Part shown: one piece after another, positions 1 to 4,694 of the stretch
How the letters are laid out: the number at the start of each line of letters is the position of its first letter
Numbering within the stretch: position 1 is the stretch's first letter
Assembly: GCA_950075905.1 (NCBI GenBank)
Contig: CATMVR010000422.1
Span: 1 to 5,206, forward strand
Source: an uncultured Persicitalea sp.
GTDB taxonomy: Bacteria > Bacteroidota > Bacteroidia > Cytophagales > Spirosomataceae
Reading direction: 5' to 3'
Length of the DNA stretch: 5,206 nucleotides
Notes under the pieces: generated by a model
Told to the model about the DNA's origin: nothing
Seen by the model: only the letters and a program-made list of their open reading frames with translations
Databases searched by the model: none
Position numbers and translations under genes: made by a program

Positions 1-513
1 GGCATCGGCAAAGATTTTTTCCAGTACGTTTTGCGCATCCACCAGCATATTGCCGGTAGAAGAGCCCATGAATATTTTTATCCCGCACACCTGCTGCGGG
101 TTGGTACGCATCACTTCCTCGTAGTTATCGTTGGAGGCCCCCATAAAGAAGGAGTAGTTGGCCAGGGAGGTCTGCCGGGCTATCTGGTACTTGTCTTCCA
201 GCAGGGGTTGGGTCAGGGCGTTGGGTACAGTATTGGGCATTTCCATGAAAGACGTGGTACCTCCGGCCACGGCGGCGCGGGCTTCGGTGGCAATGGTGGC
301 CTTGTGCGTCAGGCCCGGCTCCCGAAAATGCACCTGATCGTCGATCACCCCTGGCAACAGGTACTTGCCGCCGGCATCCACTACCTGATCGGCCTGCGTA
401 TGCTGCAGATCCCGCCCGATGCGGGCAATGCGGCCATCCAGTATGAGCAGGTCGGCGTCCTGAATGGTACCTTCGTTGACAAGTCGGGTGTTGAGCAGCA
501 GGGTAGATTTCAT
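1..513 (-). CDS. pyrC: Dihydroorotase, N-terminal part (runs off left edge)
   Basis: This is the first 171 codons of a dihydroorotase, the cytosolic amidohydrolase that cyclises carbamoyl aspartate to dihydroorotate in pyrimidine synthesis. The frame is open from an ATG at 511-513 to the window edge, so the C-terminal half is not visible. Residues 1-55 form the small beta-sandwich part that opens amidohydrolases (LLLNTRLVNEGTIQDADLLI, then KYLLPGVID). The metal-site segment follows at residues 58-67, DDQVHFREPG. The usual HxH is QxH here (Q60, H62), which I recall as normal for Bacteroidota PyrC. EMPNT follows the second strand. K146 in GIKIFMGSSTGNML sits where the bridging carbamylated lysine of this superfamily is expected. 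The remaining metal histidines and catalytic Asp must lie left of the window. Allantoinase or hydantoinase is the alternative, but FREPGLTHK favours dihydroorotase. The gene is divergent from the small membrane protein at 704-916. Confidence 0.93.
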   Translation of the reverse strand, partial: MKSTLLLNTRLVNEGTIQDADLLILDGRIARIGRDLQHTQADQVVDAGGKYLLPGVIDDQVHFREPGLTHKATIATEARAAVAGGTTSFMEMPNTVPNALTQPLLEDKYQIARQTSLANYSFFMGASNDNYEEVMRTNPQQVCGIKIFMGSSTGNMLVDAQNVLEKIFADA

Positions 514-538
514 AGTAGCAGAAAAAATAGTGACGCCA

Positions 539-546
539 CAAAAGTA
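539..546 (-). promoter_or_regulatory. Candidate Bacteroidota -7 element for the dihydroorotase gene
   Basis: The minus strand reads TACTTTTG, an exact match to TAnnTTTG, placed 26 bases upstream of the ATG at 513. That would give a leader of roughly 20 bases. The expected -33 position (about 566-575) holds only a T-rich run from an A8 tract, not a clean TTTG. The call rests on the -7 box and its position alone. Confidence 0.45.
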
Positions 547-703
547 GGCGGCATTCCCCATTTCTGGAAAAAAAATGAATGTATAGAACTCCTTTACTCC
601 AAATACCAAAATATGTGTTGATTATTTTCTACACGTGCTTGCGTATACAGGTAAGGTATGCTTTTGATAACAGGTACATTTCAACCAACAACATACAGAA
701 GTT

Positions 704-916
704 ATGAAAGCTATTGGAATTGTGCTTGCCATCGTAGGCATTGCCATGCTGGTATTTAATGGCTTCAATTACACCAAGAAGGAGAAGGTTGTGGACATAG
801 GACCGGTGGAAATTAATGCCGACAAAGAAGAAAGCGTGTCGTGGCCTACCTACGCAGGAGCCATTGTGCTCATTGCAGGTATCGGGCTGGTGATCGCTGA
901 CAGCCGGAAAAAATAA
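704..916 (+). CDS. Small two-helix membrane protein, function unknown
   Basis: This 70-residue protein has two hydrophobic segments, about residues 4-22 (rich in I, V, G, A) and 49-66. A hydrophilic loop of about 25 residues joins them (TKKEKVVDIGPVEINADKEE), and the protein ends in a basic tail, DSRKK. A hairpin in the inner membrane is the likely topology. The first helix begins after a single Lys, so it could also be read as an uncleaved signal anchor. I see no catalytic motif. I recall similar small hypothetical proteins with a KEKVxDxGP(I/L/V)E loop in Bacteroidota, but cannot name a family with certainty. It is real rather than random: it starts at the first in-frame ATG, has compact two-helix organisation, and its stop codon lies inside a perfect terminator hairpin. 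It appears monocistronic. No convincing promoter was found upstream; TATGCTTTTG at 658-667 is only a near match. Confidence 0.82.
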   Translation: MKAIGIVLAIVGIAMLVFNGFNYTKKEKVVDIGPVEINADKEESVSWPTYAGAIVLIAGIGLVIADSRKK

Positions 917-948
917 GAAAAGCGGGCGAAAGCCCGCTTTTCTTATTT
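911..948. terminator. Bidirectional intrinsic terminator, perfect 17-bp stem
   Basis: Bases 911-927 (A-rich, then GCGGGC) are perfectly complementary to 932-948 (GCCCGC, then a T-rich tail). The loop is GAAA, a GNRA-type tetraloop. The flanks give a T-rich 3' side on both strands, so the hairpin can stop transcripts from the plus-strand small gene and from hemB on the minus strand. The TAA stop of the small gene (914-916) lies inside the left stem. The hemB stop is 14 bases beyond the right stem. Confidence 0.92.
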
Positions 949-961
949 CAACGTAGCCGCA

Positions 962-1942
962 TCAGCCGTTCTGGACCTGTGCTACTTCTTTGGCAAAGTA
1001 GGTTAGAATGGCTTTGGCGCCGGCCCGCCGGATACTCGTCAGTACTTCCAGCATGGCCCGCTCGCCTTCGATCCAGCCGTTTTGGGCGGCGGCCTTGATC
1101 ATGGCGTACTCGCCTGACACATTGTAGGCCGCTATGGGGATATCGAAGCTATCGTCCAGGAGTTTTATAATATCGAGGTACGACAAGGCGGGCTTCACCA
1201 TCAGGAAGTCTGCTCCTTCTTCCCAGTCGAGCTGGGCTTCTACCAGCGCCTCCCGGGCGTTGGCGGGGCTCATCTGATACGTTTTTTTGTCCCCGAAGCG
1301 CGGGGCCGAGTCGAGCGCGTCGCGGAAAGGGCCGTAGAAAGCACTGGCGTACTTGGCGGTATACGCCATGATGCCAACGTTGGTATGTCCTTCGTCGTCG
1401 AGCAGGGCGCGCAGGTAGCCTACACGTCCGTCCATCATATCGCTGGGGCCCAGAATGTCCGCCCCGGCTTTGGCCTGCGCCACGGCCATTTTCCCCAATA
1501 TTTCCAGCGTAGTATCATTGATAATTTCCCCGTTTTCCACGTAGCCATCATGACCGTCGCTGCTGTACGGGTCCATGGCCACATCGGTCATCAGGGTCAG
1601 GTCGGGGTACTTATTTTTAATTTCAGAAAGTGCTTTCAGGTAGAGGGTACCTTCGCGGTAGCTTTCAGTAGCGGTTTTGTCTTTTTTATCCTCCGGGTAG
1701 TTGGGAAACAGACAAATGGACCGGATACCCAAATCCGTCACTTCTTTCAGCTCTTCCAGCAGGGTATCCAGCGAAAAACGGTGAATGCCGGGCATGGACT
1801 TAATTTCACTTCTCAGTCCCGTCCCTTCCAGAATAAACATAGGGTATATCAGATTGGAGACCGACAGCGTGGTTTCCTGGGTCAGTTCGCGAATAGCGGC
1901 CGTGCGGCGGTTGCGCCGCGGCCGGCGGGGTAGATTTAACAT
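962..1942 (-). CDS. hemB: Porphobilinogen synthase (delta-aminolevulinic acid dehydratase)
   Basis: HemB condenses two molecules of 5-aminolevulinate to porphobilinogen, the first shared pyrrole of heme synthesis, in the cytosol. The 326-residue length is normal for the family. The Schiff-base lysine is K250 in GADFLMVKPALSYLDII, and the second active-site lysine is K197 in MAYTAKYASAFYGPFRDA. NVSGEY at 274-279 is the conserved strand after the active site. The three zinc-binding cysteines of the zinc-type enzymes are replaced by Asp: D120, D124 and D132 in TDVAMDPYSSDGHDG. This is therefore a magnesium-type, catalytic-zinc-independent form. The N terminus is strongly basic (PRRPRRNRRTAAIREL), as usual for this arm. 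The start ATG at 1940-1942 fits the family N terminus. The gene lies downstream of the trans-sulfuration gene on the same strand, separated by a repeat-filled gap with no recognisable promoter. It ends at the bidirectional terminator. Confidence 0.97.
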   Translation of the reverse strand: MLNLPRRPRRNRRTAAIRELTQETTLSVSNLIYPMFILEGTGLRSEIKSMPGIHRFSLDTLLEELKEVTDLGIRSICLFPNYPEDKKDKTATESYREGTLYLKALSEIKNKYPDLTLMTDVAMDPYSSDGHDGYVENGEIINDTTLEILGKMAVAQAKAGADILGPSDMMDGRVGYLRALLDDEGHTNVGIMAYTAKYASAFYGPFRDALDSAPRFGDKKTYQMSPANAREALVEAQLDWEEGADFLMVKPALSYLDIIKLLDDSFDIPIAAYNVSGEYAMIKAAAQNGWIEGERAMLEVLTSIRRAGAKAILTYFAKEVAQVQNG

Positions 1943-1960
1943 TGGTATAATATGTTTATG

Positions 1961-2093
1961 GGGGTTAAATGGGGTTAAGGGTCAAAAGGGGAAAGGTTAA
2001 GGGCGTCCGCTTCGGGGAAGAGGGGACGTACATAGTTAATAGTTTAGCCATCAACCCTTTCCCTTTTGACCTTTTAACCCTTGACCTTTAACC
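1961..2093. repeat. Inverted arrays of a GGTYAAA repeat around a small hairpin
   Basis: This fills the 152 bp between hemB and the upstream trans-sulfuration gene. On the plus strand, 1961-2003 contains GGGGTTAAAT, GGGGTTAAGG, GGTCAAAAGGG and AGGTTAAGGG. On the minus strand, 2093-2051 reads GGTTAAA, GGTCAAG, GGTTAAAA, GGTCAAAAGGG. The two arms are imperfect inverted copies and share an exact 11-base core, GGTCAAAAGGG (1980-1990 plus; 2061-2071 minus). Between them lies a nested hairpin: CGTCC 2004-2008 with GGACG 2024-2028, and CTTC 2010-2013 with GAAG 2017-2020. There is no U-tract, so an intrinsic terminator is not obvious. It could be a long mRNA hairpin in the hemB leader, or a small mobile or slipped repeat. 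Confidence 0.65.
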
Positions 2094-2094
2094 T

Positions 2095-3234
2095 CTATCC
2101 AATTGCTTGTTTCAAATCGTCAATTAAATCTTCTAGGTCTTCAATCCCTACACTCAGGCGAATAAGGGTATCTTTTAAGCCCGCTTTGGCGCGCTCTTCT
2201 TTAGGAATACTAGCGTGGGTCATACTGGCCGGATGGGTACACAGCGACTCCACGCCGCCGAGCGACTCGCCGAGCGAGAATACGTGCAGGCTTTCCATCA
2301 CCTTCACGGCTTCTTCGTACACATCGCCTTTCAATTCAAAGGATACCATACCGCCAAAGCCCCGCATCTGGCGCGCGGCCAGTTTGTGGCCGGGGTGAGT
2401 GGCCAGACCGGGGTAGTACACTTTGCCTACTTTGGGATGCTCGCTGAGCCAGGTAGCTACCTTTGAGGCGTTCTCACAGTGCCGCTGCATGCGGATGTGC
2501 AGGGTTTTGAGTCCCCGGAGTACCAGAAAGCAATCCTGCGGCCCCGGTACGGCTCCGCTGGCATTCTGGATAAAGGCCAGTTGGGCCGCCCAATCGTCAT
2601 CGTTGAGCACCAGGGCCCCCATCACGGTGTCGGAGTGGCCGCCCAGGTACTTGGTTACCGAGTGCATCACGATGTCGGCCCCCAGATCCAGCGGGTTTTG
2701 CAAATAGGGCGACGCGAACGTATTGTCCACCACAGACATGATACCCTTTTCCCGGCTCAACGCGGTGATAGCCTCTATATCAATAATTTTCAACAGCGGA
2801 TTGGTAGGCGTTTCTACCCATATCATCCTGGTTTTATCCGTCAGGGAAGCTTTCACGTTGGCCAGGTCGCTCATATCCACAAAGTGGAACACCAGTCCGA
2901 AGGGCTCAAAAATCTTCTTCATGATCCGGTAGGTACCGCCGTAGAGGTCGTTGGTGGCAATGATCTCGTCGCCGGGCCGGAAGAGTTTCAGCACCGCGTC
3001 GGTGGCGGCCAGACCCGAGGCGTAGCAGATACCGTGCTTGCCGTTTTCGAGGGCAGCCAGCGCCTTTTGCAGCGCGGTGCGGGTGGGGTTGTGCGTCCGG
3101 GAGTACTCGTAGCCCTTATGCTTGCCGGGGCTTTCCTGTACGTAGGTTGAAGTTTGGTAGATGGGCGTCATGATAGCGCCGGTGGTAGGATCAGGCTCTA
3201 CGCCCGCGTGTATGGCTTTGGTTCCGAATTTCAT
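2095..3234 (-). CDS. Trans-sulfuration PLP enzyme, cystathionine gamma-synthase/gamma-lyase type
   Basis: This is a cytosolic PLP enzyme of the Cys/Met metabolism family, 379 residues, full length for the family. The PLP lysine is K195 in SVTKYLGGHSD. D170 in VVDNTF pairs with the PLP ring nitrogen. The YSRTHNPTR segment (44-52) provides phosphate contacts from the neighbouring subunit. DLYGGTYR (96-103) carries the Tyr that stacks on PLP, and R359 in LIRLSVGIED binds the substrate carboxylate. The family includes gamma-synthase (MetB, O-acyl-homoserine plus cysteine to cystathionine) and gamma-lyase (cystathionine to cysteine, ammonia and 2-oxobutyrate). The C-terminal MTHASIPKEER resembles the gamma-lyase side, but bacterial gamma-synthases are close, so I give no symbol. 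The start ATG at 3232-3234 gives the standard MKFGTKAIHAG opening. It is divergent from the VTT gene and may be co-transcribed with hemB. Confidence 0.94.
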   Translation of the reverse strand: MKFGTKAIHAGVEPDPTTGAIMTPIYQTSTYVQESPGKHKGYEYSRTHNPTRTALQKALAALENGKHGICYASGLAATDAVLKLFRPGDEIIATNDLYGGTYRIMKKIFEPFGLVFHFVDMSDLANVKASLTDKTRMIWVETPTNPLLKIIDIEAITALSREKGIMSVVDNTFASPYLQNPLDLGADIVMHSVTKYLGGHSDTVMGALVLNDDDWAAQLAFIQNASGAVPGPQDCFLVLRGLKTLHIRMQRHCENASKVATWLSEHPKVGKVYYPGLATHPGHKLAARQMRGFGGMVSFELKGDVYEEAVKVMESLHVFSLGESLGGVESLCTHPASMTHASIPKEERAKAGLKDTLIRLSVGIEDLEDLIDDLKQAIG

Positions 3235-3303
3235 GCAGTGTAGTTTGGGTACGGAATAAATCTTTTGTTGCTAATGAAACGGCCGTCTATGGGCTTTCGG
3301 TTC

Positions 3304-3311
3304 TATCTTTG
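3304..3311 (+). promoter_or_regulatory. Bacteroidota -7 element for the VTT-family gene
   Basis: TATCTTTG followed by CA is the canonical form of the Bacteroidota -7 element TAnnTTTG. Transcription would start near 3317-3319, about 16 bases before the TTG at 3334. No good TTTG was found at the usual -33 distance. The position matters because it rules against start codons upstream of it at 3265 and 3274. Confidence 0.62.
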
Positions 3312-3322
3312 CACTAAAATTA

Positions 3323-3330
3323 CAAAAATA
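3323..3330 (-). promoter_or_regulatory. Candidate -7 element for the trans-sulfuration gene
   Basis: The minus strand reads TATTTTTG, an exact TAnnTTTG match. A start near 3316 would give a leader of about 80 bases before the ATG at 3234. The -33 position shows only T-rich sequence (complement of 3354-3357). The stretch is AT-rich, so a chance match is possible. It overlaps the footprint of the plus-strand promoter at 3304-3311. Confidence 0.35.
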
Positions 3331-3333
3331 CCC

Positions 3334-4005
3334 TTGTCGAATTCTGTTTTCCGAAAATACCCGCTTCCCCTAGTTATCTCGACGGCCATGTTTGTTATGC
3401 CGCTCCTGACCAGCTCACTGCTCACCGCCTGGGCTATTGGCTACGAAGCCTGGTGGGCTGCCCTGTCTCTGGAAAATTGGATATTTCTCACCATCGCGCT
3501 TGCCCTCGCCTCGTCGCTGGCGTTGGTTCCGCCGGGTTATCTGGCGTTGGTGTACGGCTACTTTCTGGGATGGATCGGCCTGCCGCTGATTATCTTGCTC
3601 AACATGGCGGCGATTGGGCTGGTGTATGGCCTGGGGAAAAAGCTTATCCCGCCAGCCTTTTTAGGGCAGTTGCAGGAAGCGTACCCGGCGGCGGCGAAGG
3701 TACTTCTGCGCTTTCATGAAAACCCCGTGCGGCTGATCTTCTTTACGAAACTCTCGCCAGTGCTTCCTTTTGCGGTGACGAATCTGCTCTTTGCTCTGGC
3801 CGGAGCCCGCCTGCCCCAGATGCTCCTCGGCGGCGCGTTGGGTATGGTGCCTCGTACCATTTTATCTTTGTGGATAGGTACCAAAGCTAAGGAAATCAAG
3901 TACCTGCTGGAAAACCCCAATGAGGATCCCAGCACGCAGCTGCTCATCGTAGCGCTGGTGCTTTTCTCTACTCTGGGCATCGGCTGGTTTTTCAAGAAAA
4001 AGTAA
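3334..4005 (+). CDS. VTT/DedA-like (TVP38/TMEM64 family) membrane protein
   Basis: This is a polytopic inner-membrane protein of the VTT (SNARE-associated, TVP38/TMEM64/DedA-like) superfamily, 223 residues from the chosen start. Members in this superfamily are linked to lipid movement across the membrane, but the role of this one is unknown. A basic N terminus (VFRKYP) precedes TM1 (about 11-35). TM2 starts at about 48 and runs into the re-entrant signature LALVPPGYLALVYGYFLGW (62-80), which corresponds to the family P-x(2)-L...G..FG segment. The second signature is FFTKLSPVLPFAVTNLLFALAG (136-157), then GGALGMVPRTILSLWIG (166-182). A final helix at about 202-220 ends in KKK. I chose TTG 3334 because the strong -7 box at 3304-3311 lies downstream of earlier in-frame starts (TTG 3265, ATG 3274). 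ATG 3388 is possible but would cut TM1. It is convergent with the DoxX gene. Confidence 0.86.
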   Translation: MSNSVFRKYPLPLVISTAMFVMPLLTSSLLTAWAIGYEAWWAALSLENWIFLTIALALASSLALVPPGYLALVYGYFLGWIGLPLIILLNMAAIGLVYGLGKKLIPPAFLGQLQEAYPAAAKVLLRFHENPVRLIFFTKLSPVLPFAVTNLLFALAGARLPQMLLGGALGMVPRTILSLWIGTKAKEIKYLLENPNEDPSTQLLIVALVLFSTLGIGWFFKKK

Positions 4006-4011
4006 TGTGGT

Positions 4012-4050
4012 TGTGGTACGGGCCGGGCCGCGTTCGGCGTCTCGCCCGTC
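4012..4050 (+). repeat. Left REP-like unit, with about 15-bp internal insertion
   Basis: It reads TGTGGTACGGG (4012-4022), then about 15 extra bases, then CGTCTCGCCCGTC (4038-4050). Without the extra bases it is identical to the complement of the right unit over 24 bases. GTGG is at 4013-4016. The insertion makes its own inner hairpin, GCCG (4027-4030) with CGGC (4035-4038), loop CGTT, nested inside ACGGGC (4018-4023) pairing with GCCCGT (4044-4049). Confidence 0.7.
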
Positions 4051-4170
4051 AAGGTACTAAATAGTTTTTAGATGAAGTCCATTGTTTTTCTAAGCACTCT
4101 GGCGGAGAACCTGCCCCCCCAAGTTCATTCATAGAGAACTAAGTCATTGCTTATAGGAACTATATTACAA

Positions 4171-4194
4171 GACGGGCGAGACGCCCGTACCACA
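4171..4194 (-). repeat. Right REP-like unit, uninterrupted
   Basis: Read on the minus strand it begins T-GTGG-T, followed by a perfect hairpin: ACGGGCG (4188-4182), a three-base loop, and CGCCCGT (4178-4172). The unit directly abuts the DoxX stop codon at 4195-4197. GTGG at the foot of a GC-rich palindrome is the layout known for REP elements. Confidence 0.72.
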
Positions 4195-4629
4195 TTAGTG
4201 ACTGTGATTCTTTGTCCACTCATCCATAGAAAACCGTCCTGAACCCACAATGGCAAACGTAATGACCAGGGCCAGGGTTATTATGGAAAGCCATAGCTCA
4301 GAATTCATGTAGGAGAAGCCCATCCGCAGGTTCACAAAAAACACCGCCACGATCAAAATAGGAATCTGAAACCAGCACGCAATACGGGTGAGGGTACCCA
4401 GGGCGATAAGGAACCCCCCGAAAATATGGGCAAACGCCACAAAATGAACCGCCATCACCGACCAAAGGTCGAATTGCAGACCGTTGACCAGCTCGGCTAA
4501 GCGGGTAGTATCGCTTATGAAGCTGATTCCTTTTACAAACAACAGGACGCCCAGTCCTATACGCACGATATCGAGCCAGGCGGGATGATGACGATCCCCC
4601 CAGCGCTCTACTTGCTGGATTATATTCAT
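4195..4629 (-). CDS. DoxX family membrane protein
   Basis: This 144-residue protein with four predicted transmembrane helices (about 19-37, 57-78, 83-101 and 111-130) matches the DoxX family. Visible family features are the first helix RIGLGVLLFVKGISF, the second-helix HFVAFAHIFGGFLIALGTLTR with conserved His and GG, and the closing GSGRFSMDEW after helix four. Family members are named after a subunit of the archaeal thiosulfate:quinone oxidoreductase. Most bacterial homologues have no proven role, so none is assigned here. The ATG at 4627-4629 gives a short amphipathic N terminus (MNIIQQVERW) before helix one, and the length is normal. It lies 65 bp downstream of the hydrolase gene on the same strand, with its own candidate promoter in the gap. 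Its TAA stop touches the right REP unit. Confidence 0.93.
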   Translation of the reverse strand: MNIIQQVERWGDRHHPAWLDIVRIGLGVLLFVKGISFISDTTRLAELVNGLQFDLWSVMAVHFVAFAHIFGGFLIALGTLTRIACWFQIPILIVAVFFVNLRMGFSYMNSELWLSIITLALVITFAIVGSGRFSMDEWTKNHSH

Positions 4630-4651
4630 GGTATCAATGGTTTTGTTTCGA

Positions 4652-4682
4652 GAAAGATACCTTTTATCTATAAAATAATCAA
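4652..4682 (-). promoter_or_regulatory. Candidate promoter of the DoxX gene
   Basis: On the minus strand TTG (4682-4680) is followed after 20 bases by TATCTTTC (4659-4652). This is one base off the -7 consensus TAnnTTTG, and the spacing is close to the usual 19-21. A start near 4645 gives a leader of about 16 bases. A small inverted repeat, AGATA (4655-4659) with TATCT (4665-4669), overlaps the box. Confidence 0.5.
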
Positions 4683-4694
4683 GTAGTTATTTGA

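Larger units (their letters stand above)
4006..4194. repeat. Inverted REP-like pair (BIME-like) between convergent genes
   Basis: The whole gap between the VTT and DoxX genes is bounded by two inverted copies of a palindromic unit and has no gene. Each copy directly follows a TAA stop, reading TAATGTGGT on both sides. The left copy has TGTGGT duplicated (4006-4011 and 4012-4017). About 120 bp of AT-richer DNA lies between, with a C7 run at 4114-4120 and a weak AGTTC/GAACT stem (4122-4126, 4136-4140). The structure fits REP palindromes mobilised by REP-associated tyrosine transposases, which carry a GTRG tetranucleotide at the foot of the hairpin. No transposase is in the window. It could also act as a terminator for both genes, though there is no U-tract. 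Confidence 0.72.

Noticed and set aside
125..541. Open minus-strand frame of 138 codons starting upstream of the dihydroorotase ATG
   Set aside because: It lies in a different frame from the recognised dihydroorotase, and its product is rich in His, Arg and Pro without any family motif.
31..621. Open frame on the plus strand, 196 codons
   Set aside because: It is antisense to the dihydroorotase gene, which has clear family motifs; the composition of the translation (His, Gly, Gln rich) is typical of an antisense shadow.
640..670. Possible plus-strand promoter (TTG near 640 and TATGCTTTTG at 658-667) for the small membrane gene
   Set aside because: The -7 box has the wrong internal spacing (TA-N4-TTTG) and the distance to the TTG is short; too weak to list as a feature.
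1385..1933. Long plus-strand frame opposite hemB
   Set aside because: It is antisense to a full-length hemB with all catalytic residues; no promoter or independent support.
1943..2094. Intrinsic terminator between the trans-sulfuration gene and hemB
   Set aside because: The inverted arms are long and imperfect and no U-tract follows the second arm on the minus strand, so I list it as a repeat only.
2479..3150. Plus-strand frame of 223 codons opposite the trans-sulfuration gene
   Set aside because: It is an antisense shadow of a gene with complete PLP motifs; GC-rich third positions leave the opposite strand free of stops.
3235..3316. Leader of the trans-sulfuration gene as a possible SAM riboswitch
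   Set aside because: About 80 bases with no recognisable conserved helices of a SAM-I or SAM-II type; nothing supports it beyond the enzyme's pathway.
3714..4052. Minus-strand frame overlapping the 3' end of the VTT gene
   Set aside because: It is antisense to membrane-segment coding sequence and runs through the left REP unit; no family features.
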